Source of the DNA: JAMIFN01 sp964544605
GTDB lineage: Bacteria > Pseudomonadota > Gammaproteobacteria > Burkholderiales > Burkholderiaceae_C
Length of the DNA: 27,375 bases
Assembly: GCA_964544605.1 (NCBI GenBank)
Contig: CAZJBX010000034.1
Span: 1 to 27,375 of the forward strand
Direction of reading: 5' to 3'
This document shows, in pieces, positions 14,345 to 22,362 of this stretch. A program made the position numbers and the translations under genes. The notes under the pieces were generated by a model. The model had not been told where the DNA came from and did not search any database. It was given only the letters and a program-made list of their open reading frames with translations. Each line of letters starts with the position of its first letter. Within the stretch, counting starts at the first letter, position 1.

Positions 14345-15121
14345 TTATTTGACTTCGCGCCAGAAAGCGGCGTTCAGTCGGTGGGTAATAAAGGCCAAGA
14401 GTGCGAGGAAGCCGAGCACAAACGCACCAATGGTTTTGCGTTTGTTTTGTGCAGGCTCGCCCATCCATTGCAGGTAGTTGACGAGGTCGGCCACAGCGCG
14501 GTCGTATTCGGCTGGGCTGAGCTGACCTTCACTCACGGTCTCCCATTTGCCTGTCCATTGCGGTTCGCCTTCGCCTGTTTTGGGCGCTTGCATCACAGGC
14601 TTTTGCGAGCCTTGTAGCTGCCACAGTACATGGGGCATACCGACATTGGGGAAAAAGAGGTTGTTCCAGCCTGTGGGGCGCTGGTCATCGGGGTAGAAGG
14701 TGGTCATATAGGTGTAGAGGTAGTCTGCACCTGTGCCTTTGCCCGCACGCGAACGCGCAATGACGGTGAGGTCGGGTGGGTTGGCACCGAACCATTCTTT
14801 GGCTTGCACGGGGTCAATGGCGGCCTTCATGGTTTGGCCATAGAGCGTGCCTTTGGCTTCTTCGTCCACATTGAGGAAGTAGTCTTTGATTTGCTTTTCG
14901 CTCAGGCCAATGTCCTCAAGGCGGTTCCAGCGCATAAAGGCGGCGCTGTGGCAGTTGAGGCAGTAGTTGACGAAGAGGCCCGCGCCGCGCTGCAAAGAGC
15001 CGTTGTCGCGGGTGTTAACGGGGGCTTTGCGCCAGTCGATGTCGCTGGGTTCGGCTTGGGCCGCACCGCTGCCCACAGCCAGGGCCAGCGCGGCGGCAAT
15101 GATGGCAATGAATTTTTTCAT
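14345..15121 (-). CDS. petC: Cytochrome c1 of the bc1 complex
   Basis: This membrane-anchored periplasmic c-type cytochrome passes electrons from the Rieske protein to soluble cytochrome c. The 258-residue precursor has a signal peptide (about 1-23, ending AAQA). The haem-binding CLNCH is at 54-58, and the NVGMPHVLWQLQG segment probably includes the Met ligand. A C-terminal anchor helix (about 229-248) ends in a positively charged tail. The start is at MKKF; the longer open frame upstream overlaps petB and lacks sense. It begins 25 bases after the petB stop. The downstream hairpin at 14232-14272 ends the pet unit. Confidence 0.96.
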   Translation of the reverse strand: MKKFIAIIAAALALAVGSGAAQAEPSDIDWRKAPVNTRDNGSLQRGAGLFVNYCLNCHSAAFMRWNRLEDIGLSEKQIKDYFLNVDEEAKGTLYGQTMKAAIDPVQAKEWFGANPPDLTVIARSRAGKGTGADYLYTYMTTFYPDDQRPTGWNNLFFPNVGMPHVLWQLQGSQKPVMQAPKTGEGEPQWTGKWETVSEGQLSPAEYDRAVADLVNYLQWMGEPAQNKRKTIGAFVLGFLALLAFITHRLNAAFWREVK

Positions 15122-15146
15122 GGTGGCTATCCTTGTCTTGCTGGCA

Positions 15147-16685
15147 TTAATGGGGTTTGAAGGTGACGCGCTCGGGCACGGGCTTGAATTCGCCTTTTTG
15201 GCTCCACCAAGGCATGAGCAAGAAGAAGCCAAAGTAGAACAGTGTGCCCAATTGACTGAGGCGCTCAAACACAGGGTTGGGCGGCTCAACACCAAAGTAA
15301 CCCAGCACCACAAACACAATCACGAAGACGACATAGAGCCATTTGTGACCTTTGGGGCGGTAGCGGATGGATTTGGCGGGAGAGCGATCCAGCCAAGGCA
15401 GGAAGGCCAAGATGATGACGGCACCGCCCATGACGGCAACACCCCAGAATTTGGCGTCAATGCCTTTCCAGATCATTTCCCACAGCTCGCCCAAGAAGGG
15501 CACGCCACGCAGCGCCGCAGCAACGGTGTCAAGCGGCACAGAGAGCGCTTTGGGTGAGCCAATGAAGCCCAGCAAGCCTGGCAAGAGGCCGAGCAGCAGC
15601 GCCACAAGCACGGCCACGCCGAGTGCAGGCAGCTTGAGGAATTTGGGCAGCAAGCCTTTGCGGCCAGCAAAGAAGGCGGCAGCAATGACGATGAGGCCCA
15701 AGATGGTGGCGAACTCGGTTGTGACCGCACGCAGCATGGAGTAGAAGGGCGTGAAATACCACACGGGGGCAATGTGCAGGGGCGTGACCATGGGGTCGGC
15801 TGGGATGAAGTTGTTGTGCTCCAAGAAGTAGCCGCCCATCTCTGGCGCGAAGAAGACTACGGCACAGAAGATAAAGAGGAAGACGCTGACACCGAAGATG
15901 TCATGCACAGTGTAGTAGGGGTGGAAGGGCACGCCGTCGGCAGGTGCGGTTTCGCTCCAGCGGTTGCCTTTGGGGCCTTGTTTGATTTCCACGCCATCGG
16001 GGTTGTTGGAGCCGACATCGTGCAGGGCCAACAAGTGCGCCGCGACCAAGCCAATGAGCACCAACGGAATGGCGATGACATGGAAGCTGAAGAAGCGGTT
16101 GAGGGTGGCATCACCAACGACAAAGTCGCCACGGATGAGCAGCGCCAAATCAGGGCCGATAAAGGGGATGGCGGCAAACAAGTTCACAATCACCTGTGCG
16201 CCCCAGTAGGACATTTGACCCCAAGGCAGCAGGTAGCCAAAGAAGGCTTCGGCCATGAGTGCCAAAAAGATGAGCACGCCGAAAATCCAAACCAGCTCGC
16301 GCGGTTTGCGGTAAGAGCCGTAGAGTAGGCCACGGAACATGTGCAGGTACACAACCACAAAGAAGGCCGAAGCGCCCGTGGAGTGCAGGTAGCGGATGAT
16401 CCAGCCGCCCGGCACATCGCGCATGATGTATTCGACCGACTCGAAAGCCTTGGCCGCATCAGGTTTGTAGTGCATGACGAGGAAGATACCGGTGACGATT
16501 TGAATCACCAGCACCAAGAGCGCCAGCGAGCCAAAGATGTACCAGAAGTTGAAGTTTTTGGGCGCGAAATAGCTGCCCATGTGTTTGTCGTACTCTTCAA
16601 AAATCGTGGGGAAGCGATTTTCAAACCAGTTTTTGGTTTTGGCACCGTAACTGGCGTTGGGAGAGATGTCCTTGAATTCAGCCAT
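15147..16685 (-). CDS. petB: Cytochrome b of the bc1 complex (long form)
   Basis: This integral membrane subunit carries haems bL and bH and the Qo and Qi quinol/quinone sites. The bis-histidine ligands are His101, His115, His202 and His217. The Qo motif reads PVWY (307-310) rather than PEWY, a variant known from beta/gammaproteobacteria. At 512 residues it is longer than the 400-460 I would expect. The extra length appears to be residues about 322-408 between PFYSMLRA and DAKFWG, including two hydrophobic stretches. The tail after WLDRSP contains a further helix (about 449-464). It lies 31 bases behind petA and 25 before petC in the same operon. Confidence 0.95.
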   Translation of the reverse strand: MAEFKDISPNASYGAKTKNWFENRFPTIFEEYDKHMGSYFAPKNFNFWYIFGSLALLVLVIQIVTGIFLVMHYKPDAAKAFESVEYIMRDVPGGWIIRYLHSTGASAFFVVVYLHMFRGLLYGSYRKPRELVWIFGVLIFLALMAEAFFGYLLPWGQMSYWGAQVIVNLFAAIPFIGPDLALLIRGDFVVGDATLNRFFSFHVIAIPLVLIGLVAAHLLALHDVGSNNPDGVEIKQGPKGNRWSETAPADGVPFHPYYTVHDIFGVSVFLFIFCAVVFFAPEMGGYFLEHNNFIPADPMVTPLHIAPVWYFTPFYSMLRAVTTEFATILGLIVIAAAFFAGRKGLLPKFLKLPALGVAVLVALLLGLLPGLLGFIGSPKALSVPLDTVAAALRGVPFLGELWEMIWKGIDAKFWGVAVMGGAVIILAFLPWLDRSPAKSIRYRPKGHKWLYVVFVIVFVVLGYFGVEPPNPVFERLSQLGTLFYFGFFLLMPWWSQKGEFKPVPERVTFKPH

Positions 16686-16716
16686 GTTTGCTTTCCTTCA
16701 TTAAGCTGAGCGCCGC

Positions 16717-17316
16717 TTAGGCTTCGCCAACCAAAATCTTGGTATCACTCACATATTTGTGTGGGGGAATCTCAAGGTTGTCGGGGGCAGGTTTGTTTTT
16801 GAAGACGCGGCCAGCCAGGTCGAAGGTAGAGCCGTGGCAGGGGCAGAAGAAACCACCGGGCCAGTCATTGGGCAATGAGGGCTGGGCACCGGGGGTGAAT
16901 TTTTCGTTGGGGGAGCAGCCCAAGTGGGTGCAAATGCCGATGCAAACGAAAAACTCGGGCTTGATGGAGCGCCACACATTTTTGGCGTATTCGGGTGTGG
17001 GCACATTGTTGCGATCGGACTCGGGGTCGGCCAGTTGGGTCGCGATGGCGTTGAGTTGCTCCAGTTGCTCAGGCGTGCGGCGCAGAATCCAGATGGGTTT
17101 GCCACGCCATTCGGCGCGCTTCATGTCGCCAGGCTGGATGTCGGAGATGTCCACCTCAATGGGCGCACCAGCAGCGCGGGCCTTTTCAGAGGGCGTAAAA
17201 GAGGATACGAAGGGTACGGCGGCAAAGCCAGCGCCGACTGCACCGGCGCAAGCACTGGTAATCAGCCATGTTCTTTTGCTGGCATCAATTTCTGCCTGCT
17301 GTTTGTCTTGACTCAT
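16717..17316 (-). CDS. petA: Ubiquinol-cytochrome c reductase Rieske iron-sulfur subunit
   Basis: This is the [2Fe-2S] protein of the bc1 complex, shuttling electrons from the Qo site to cytochrome c1. The 199-residue protein has an N-terminal anchor (about 16-40) preceded by KRTWL, a Lys-Arg version of the twin-arginine signal. Cluster ligands are Cys129 and His131 in CTHLGC and Cys158 and His161 in CPCHGS, with Cys134 and Cys160 forming the disulfide. A good promoter lies about 40 bases upstream. It is the first gene of petABC, divergent from mscL. Confidence 0.96.
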   Translation of the reverse strand: MSQDKQQAEIDASKRTWLITSACAGAVGAGFAAVPFVSSFTPSEKARAAGAPIEVDISDIQPGDMKRAEWRGKPIWILRRTPEQLEQLNAIATQLADPESDRNNVPTPEYAKNVWRSIKPEFFVCIGICTHLGCSPNEKFTPGAQPSLPNDWPGGFFCPCHGSTFDLAGRVFKNKPAPDNLEIPPHKYVSDTKILVGEA

Positions 17317-17355
17317 GGGTAACCTTAGCGGAAAGGTGAAACGGATAAACCTCCG

Positions 17356-17385
17356 ATTGTAAGGTTTTCCCTAGGGGCTTTTCAA
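17356..17385 (-). promoter_or_regulatory. Promoter of petABC
   Basis: On the minus strand TTGAAA (17380-17385) and TACAAT (17356-17361) are 18 bases apart, each five of six to the sigma-70 consensus. The expected start leaves a leader of roughly 30 bases before petA. The spacer contains the palindrome CCCCTAGGG. Confidence 0.75.
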
Positions 17386-17522
17386 GTTTCGCGCCACGCA
17401 GCCGCCTTGGTGCAGGGCGGGGGTGGCCTTAAAGTGACAGAAATGGCCAGTTGCTGGCGCTTTTCTGCCATACTTTGTGCCGTTGTTTTTTCACTTACTG
17501 TGTGTTTGAAAGGATGCGTGCC

Positions 17523-17951
17523 ATGGGCATGATGCAAGAATTTAAAGATTTTGCCCTCAAGGGCAATGTGATGGATTTGGCCGTGGGTGTCATCATTGGC
17601 GGCGCTTTTGGCAAGATTGTGGATTCTGCCGTGGGCGATCTGATCATGCCGCTGGTGGGCAAGCTGTTCGGTGGTTTGGACTTCAGCCAAAAATACATCA
17701 TCTTGACGCCCCCCACCGAGGCCATTGAAGGCGGCGTGGCCACTTATGAATCGCTCAAGGCGGCAGGGGCCAATTTGCTGGCCTACGGCAACTTCATCAC
17801 CATTGCCCTGAACTTCATCATTTTGGCCTTCATCGTGTTCCAAATGGTGAAATTCATGAATCGCCTGAAAAAGACAGAGGAAGCCGCGCCAGAGGCCACG
17901 CCAGAGGACATCGCGCTGCTGCGTGAAATCCGCGATTCGCTGAAGAAGTAA
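17523..17951 (+). CDS. mscL: Large-conductance mechanosensitive channel MscL
   Basis: MscL is a homopentameric inner-membrane channel that opens at near-lytic tension. The 142-residue protein begins MGMMQEFKDFALKGNVMD, the amphipathic N-terminal helix. TM1 is at about 17-45 (LAVGVIIGGAFGKIV), a periplasmic loop follows, TM2 is at about 83-105, and a charged C-terminal helix ends LLREIRDSLKK. The start was set at 17523 because AAAGGA lies about nine bases upstream; the ATG at 17514 is too close to that site. It diverges from petA and converges on ampG, with its terminator overlapping the ampG 3' end. Confidence 0.96.
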   Translation: MGMMQEFKDFALKGNVMDLAVGVIIGGAFGKIVDSAVGDLIMPLVGKLFGGLDFSQKYIILTPPTEAIEGGVATYESLKAAGANLLAYGNFITIALNFIILAFIVFQMVKFMNRLKKTEEAAPEATPEDIALLREIRDSLKK

Positions 17952-17961
17952 GCGCTTGCGC

Positions 17962-19323
17962 TTAGCTTGATGCCTTAGAAGCCTCGCCTTTGTGCGAGGC
18001 TTTTTCTTGCCGTGCCGCCAGCGCCACCAGCAGCAGCACGGGCAGGCCGAGCAAGGCCGTGGCGGTGAAGAACTGGCTGTAGCCAAAAGCATCAACAAAT
18101 TTGCCTGAGAAACCCGCCAACCACTTGGGCACCAGCAGCATCATGGAGCTGAATAGGGCGTATTGCGTGGCCGAATACTGCACATTGGTCAGATTCGACA
18201 AATAGGCGATAAAGGCTGCTGAAGCGATGCCGCTGGCGAGGTTGTCGGCGCTGACCACCAGTGTCAAACCAAAGGTGGTGGCGGGCTGCCCAGCCAGCCA
18301 AGCAAAGAGCAGATTGCTGCTGGCGGCCAACACCGCGCCCAGCATCAGCACCCGCATGACACCCCAGCGCATGGCCATGGCACCGCCGACGAATGCGCCC
18401 ACCAAGGTCATGATGACGCCGTAGATTTTTGTGACCGCAGCCACTTGGTCTTTGCTGTAGCCCATGTCCACATAAAAGGGGTTGGCCATGATGCCCATGA
18501 CCACATCGCTGATGCGATAGACGGCAATGAGCGCCAAAATCAGCGCCGCCTGCCAGCGGTAGCGGCGCAAAAAATCGGCAAAAGGCTGCACAAAAGCCTC
18601 TGTTAGCCACTCCTCGGCGCTGCGGCTGGGGGGCAGCGGTTTGGCCTGCGGCTCGGGCGAGAACAGCACCGTGAGCACCCCCACCAACATGCTGGCGGCC
18701 ATAACGCCATAGGCCACGGCCCAAGCCTGCTGCACATAGCCTTCCACTGCGCCTTGGGCGCGCGCAGCCAGCCACAAAGCGCCTGCGCCCGACCAAATCA
18801 TGGCGATGCGGTAGCCCGTTTGGTAAGTGGCGGCCAAGGCCGCTTGGCGCTCGGCGCTGGCCGATTCAATGCGGTAGGCATCGAGCGCAATATCTTGTGT
18901 GGCCGAGCCAAACGCCACCGCCAAGGCGCACCACACCACGGGTGTGAGTTGGGCCTGCGGGTCTTGCAAGGCCAAACCCAGCAAACCCGCCATCACCATG
19001 CACTGTGCCAATAGCAACCAACTGCGCCGCCGCCCCAGCCAAGCTGTGAGCCCGGGTAGGGGCAGGCGATCGACCAAGGGCGACCACAGCCATTTGAAGC
19101 CATAGGCCAAGCCGACCCAACTCAAATAGCCGATGGTGGTGCGGTCGATACCCGCCTCACGCAGCCAAAACGACAGCGTGCCGAAGACCAACAGCAAGGG
19201 CAAGCCCGCCGAGAAACCCAAGGCCAACATGCGCAAACTGGCTGGCTCGGCATAGACCCTGAAGGCAGATTTCCGAGGTGTTGGCGTGGTGTCGTTCGCT
19301 GTGGGCGGCGGCTGGTCAGACAT
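17962..19323 (-). CDS. ampG: AmpG-type muropeptide MFS transporter
   Basis: This inner-membrane permease of the major facilitator superfamily imports GlcNAc-anhydroMurNAc peptides for cell wall recycling. The 453-residue protein has about 12 hydrophobic segments. Near the start are LALGFSAGLPLLLVFGTLSF and LREAGIDRTTIGYLSWVGLAYGFKWLWSPLVDR-type phrasing characteristic of AmpG, as is the GSATQDIALDAYRIE stretch around residue 145. The start MSDQ at 19323 is chosen; the reading frame stays open far upstream but that part is antisense to another gene. It is divergent from the DUF2339-type gene. The last codons overlap the mscL terminator. Confidence 0.92.
   Translation of the reverse strand: MSDQPPPTANDTTPTPRKSAFRVYAEPASLRMLALGFSAGLPLLLVFGTLSFWLREAGIDRTTIGYLSWVGLAYGFKWLWSPLVDRLPLPGLTAWLGRRRSWLLLAQCMVMAGLLGLALQDPQAQLTPVVWCALAVAFGSATQDIALDAYRIESASAERQAALAATYQTGYRIAMIWSGAGALWLAARAQGAVEGYVQQAWAVAYGVMAASMLVGVLTVLFSPEPQAKPLPPSRSAEEWLTEAFVQPFADFLRRYRWQAALILALIAVYRISDVVMGIMANPFYVDMGYSKDQVAAVTKIYGVIMTLVGAFVGGAMAMRWGVMRVLMLGAVLAASSNLLFAWLAGQPATTFGLTLVVSADNLASGIASAAFIAYLSNLTNVQYSATQYALFSSMMLLVPKWLAGFSGKFVDAFGYSQFFTATALLGLPVLLLVALAARQEKASHKGEASKASS
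17980..18006 (+). terminator. mscL terminator inside the ampG 3' end
   Basis: AGCCTCGC-CTTTGT-GCGAGGCT followed by T5 forms an eight-pair terminator 28 bases after mscL. It lies entirely within the last codons of the convergent ampG, so the hairpin also constrains that protein's C-terminus. In the ampG direction the T-run is poor. Confidence 0.82.
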
Positions 19324-19455
19324 GGTGGCAGGCGAGCAGATGAGAAATGATGCGCTAGTGTGCCCGATTTCAAACCCCGCAGTGGCCGCAAGCCGTGCAG
19401 ATAGATCAGAATAAGCGCGACAAGCGTGGCCTCTGCCGCGCATAAGGACGACACC

Positions 19456-22362
19456 ATGTGGATGGGTTTGCTTTGGGGTTTGGTTTTTTGGATTTTGATT
19501 CAACTGCACAGCAGCTTTGGGCTTTTTGACAAATTCATGGGCCTGCTGCTGGCGCTGGCGACGGGGCTGGCTTTTGCCGCCAGCCTGCGCCGCTTTGTGC
19601 GCCAATTGCTGCATGAAGAAGGGCAGCGCCTGCGGCGTGATGAGGCGGACCAAGAATGGGTCGCAGTGGACTCGCCGCCCGCAGCAGCGGCCCGCACTGT
19701 GCCTGCTGCGCCTGCGCCCGCCGCCCCAAGCATGGCCCCCGCGCCCCAAGCCGCCCCAGCGCGGCCTGGCCGTTTGTTGGCGCCGCAGCCTGTCGCGCAG
19801 CCGCTGCCCCAAGCGGCCCCCGCCGCCGCCCCCAGCCGCACAAGGCGCACAGATGCCAATGACCCCGTGCAGCAGATGCGCAGCAAATTGGAGAGCACCA
19901 ACATCATCACCCGCTTGGGCGTGTTGTTGCTGTTTGTGGGCTTGGCCTTTTTGGCCCGCTACGCCGCGCAAGCGGGTTTGTTTCCGCCCGCATTCCGCAT
20001 GGGTTTGATTGCTTTGGTCGGCCTGAGTTTGCTGGCTTCGGGGTGGTTTTTGCAGCAAAAGTGGCAGGCTCGGCCCGATGCCGAAAAGGGCCGCCGCATG
20101 GCCTATGCCCAAACCTTGCAAGGCGCAGGCGTGGCCGTGCTCTACCTCACGGTGTTTGCGGCGCTCAAGCTCTTTCATCTGTTTTCGCCCAGCCAAGCCT
20201 TTGGCCTGCTGCTGGTGATTTGTGCTTTGGCCTGTGCCATTGCGCTGCTGCAAAACGGCTTGGCGCTGGCCTTTATTGGCTTTGCGGGCGGTTTTGCCGC
20301 GCCGCTTTTGACTTCTGACGGTAGCGGCTCTTTTGTGACGCTGCTCTCTTACTACTTCTTGCTGGGTTTGGGCGTGGTGTTTGTGGCCTACCACCGCGCT
20401 TGGCGGGCTTTGAATATTCTGGGCTTTTTGACCACTTTTGGGGCCATGGCCTATTGGGTCTCGCAGCGCTACGAGGCGCAGGACTTCGCCACCCTGCAAA
20501 GTTTTTTGCTGGCCTTTTTCGCCCTGTATTTGCTGGCGACTTTGTTTTACGCCCTGCGCCACAGCTTGGCCCCGCGCCACGCCATGGATGCGAGTTTGTT
20601 TTTCGGCCTGCCGCTGGCGACCATGGGCATCCAATACAAATTGCTCAAGCACCTGCCCTATGACGCGGCCTTTGCCAGTGTCGGCGTGGCTTTGGTGTAT
20701 ATGCTGCTGACGGGTTTTTTGCACATCAGCGGCAAGGCGAATGCCACCGTGCGCCGTTGGCTGATTGAAAGCAGCTTGGCGCTGGCGTTGGTGTTTTTGT
20801 CTTTGGCTGTGCCGCTGGCTTTGGGCGCGGCGTGGACGGCGGCTGTTTGGGCGCTGGAAGGTGTGGCCGTGTACTGGTTGGCGCAGCGCCAAGGCCATTG
20901 GTTTGGGCGCTTGGCGGGCTTGGGTTTGCAGGGTTTGGCGGCCATCGCTTGGCTGGGCAGACCGGCGGTGCTGACGCAAAACGCCTTGCATCCCTATCTT
21001 TGGGGTTTGCTGATTTTGGCGCTGTCGGCTTGGGCTTGGGTGGCCTTGGCGCAGCGGCGCGAGCGCCATGCCGATGCCTTGGCCGAGTTCGAGCAGGGCT
21101 TGGGTGATGTGTCTTTGAGCATTTCGCGCGCCGTCTCGCAGTTGGAGGCTTGGGCCATGCCTTTTGTGTTTGTGCTGGGCTTGCTGTGGTGGGCCAGCGC
21201 AGGTTTGGCGCAGATTCACCACTACCTTGATACCCCCGCGCCCGATGCCGTGGGCCGCTATTGGTTGGCGGCGCGCTACCACGACCACCTCAGCCTGCTC
21301 TGGCTGGCGTTGAGTGCCTACGCCCTGCACCACTGGGCACGGCCTGAGCGCCGCTACCGCTTGCCGATAGCGGCTTTGGCCACTTGGCTGCTGTTGCCCG
21401 CTTTGCTCTACTTTGCCTTGGCCGATGTGTCGCACAGCCGCCTGTTCACCAGTGGCGTGGGTTGGTTGGCTTGGCCTGTGGCCTTGCTGGCCTATGGGCT
21501 GGCCCTGCGCGGGGTGGATGGCAGCCGCAAACAGCCTGCCCAGCCCAAAGACCGCTGGGCGCTGCACCATTACCTCTTCCCCCTTGTGCCGCTGATTTTG
21601 CTGGGCCAAGCTCTGTACAAGGCGGTAGATGCCTACAAGCTCTGGGGCAGTGCTTGGGCCAGTGTGGCGTTTTTGGTGGCGGCCACGGCGATTTTGGTGC
21701 TGGTGAGCCTGCCGCCTGCCTTTGCCGCATATGCCCGCCGCAAGGGCGGCGCTTGGCCGTGGCAGCCCTATGGCCGTGCGCATTTGCTCTGGGGCGCAGG
21801 CAGCTTGGCCGCCGCCGTTTTGCTCGGCGCAATCATGGTGGGCCTGAGCTCCGCAGGCTATGCCCGCCCCTTGCCCTACATCCCCTTGCTCAACCCCACT
21901 GACATCAGCCTGGCACTGGCTTGGCTGGCGGTGGCCAGCCTCATGCAGCGCTGGGCCGAGCACGGCATGGGGCCAGCGCCCGCCACCCGTGCCATTGTCT
22001 TGGCGGGCAGCGCCTTTGCGCTCATCAACAGCATGTGGCTGCGTATGGTGCACCACTACTGGGCCGTGGCTTGGGATGCCTCGGCCCTGTTCCATTCCTT
22101 CGTCACGCAGGCGGGTTACTCTATTTTGTGGACGACCTTGGCGCTGGGCATGATGTGGCTGGCCAGCCGCCGCTTGCAGCGCCAGCTCTGGCTGCTGGGC
22201 GCGGCCCTGCTGGGCCTCACCTTGCTCAAACTGCTGCTGATTGACCTCTCTAACTCTGGCGGCGCCGAACGCATCATCAGCTTCATTGGCGTGGGCCTAT
22301 TGATGCTGGTGGTCGGCTATTTGGCCCCCATGCCCAAGACCTCACAGGACACCAACACATGA
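19456..22362 (+). CDS. DUF2339-type large multispanning membrane protein
   Basis: This is a very hydrophobic 968-residue protein. One N-terminal membrane segment (about 1-30) is followed by a charged and then Pro/Ala-rich stretch (about 50-135), probably cytoplasmic. The rest consists of more than 20 successive hydrophobic helices. The phrases ITRLGVLLLFVGLAFLARYA and LQGAGVAVLYLTVFAA are typical of the DUF2339 family. Function is unknown. The ATG at 19456 is preferred because AAGGA lies seven bases upstream; a GTG 30 bases earlier is an alternative. Its stop overlaps the start of the DUF3999-type gene by four bases, so the two probably work as a unit at the inner membrane. Confidence 0.85.
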   Translation: MWMGLLWGLVFWILIQLHSSFGLFDKFMGLLLALATGLAFAASLRRFVRQLLHEEGQRLRRDEADQEWVAVDSPPAAAARTVPAAPAPAAPSMAPAPQAAPARPGRLLAPQPVAQPLPQAAPAAAPSRTRRTDANDPVQQMRSKLESTNIITRLGVLLLFVGLAFLARYAAQAGLFPPAFRMGLIALVGLSLLASGWFLQQKWQARPDAEKGRRMAYAQTLQGAGVAVLYLTVFAALKLFHLFSPSQAFGLLLVICALACAIALLQNGLALAFIGFAGGFAAPLLTSDGSGSFVTLLSYYFLLGLGVVFVAYHRAWRALNILGFLTTFGAMAYWVSQRYEAQDFATLQSFLLAFFALYLLATLFYALRHSLAPRHAMDASLFFGLPLATMGIQYKLLKHLPYDAAFASVGVALVYMLLTGFLHISGKANATVRRWLIESSLALALVFLSLAVPLALGAAWTAAVWALEGVAVYWLAQRQGHWFGRLAGLGLQGLAAIAWLGRPAVLTQNALHPYLWGLLILALSAWAWVALAQRRERHADALAEFEQGLGDVSLSISRAVSQLEAWAMPFVFVLGLLWWASAGLAQIHHYLDTPAPDAVGRYWLAARYHDHLSLLWLALSAYALHHWARPERRYRLPIAALATWLLLPALLYFALADVSHSRLFTSGVGWLAWPVALLAYGLALRGVDGSRKQPAQPKDRWALHHYLFPLVPLILLGQALYKAVDAYKLWGSAWASVAFLVAATAILVLVSLPPAFAAYARRKGGAWPWQPYGRAHLLWGAGSLAAAVLLGAIMVGLSSAGYARPLPYIPLLNPTDISLALAWLAVASLMQRWAEHGMGPAPATRAIVLAGSAFALINSMWLRMVHHYWAVAWDASALFHSFVTQAGYSILWTTLALGMMWLASRRLQRQLWLLGAALLGLTLLKLLLIDLSNSGGAERIISFIGVGLLMLVVGYLAPMPKTSQDTNT

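Noticed and set aside
15122..15319. N-terminal extension of petC into petB.
   Set aside because: The added residues overlap petB and do not resemble a signal sequence; MKKF starts a good signal peptide.
19324..19455. Possible ampG promoter TTGAAA-N17-TCATTT on the minus strand.
   Set aside because: The -10 matches the consensus too poorly to support a call.
19324..22095. A minus-strand frame open for 924 codons, in frame with ampG and antisense to the DUF2339 gene.
   Set aside because: In this phase the stop codons correspond to sense codons TTA, CTA and TCA, which are rare in these GC-rich genes. The translation is low-complexity Gln/Arg/His-rich with no domain, and ampG has a proper start at 19323.
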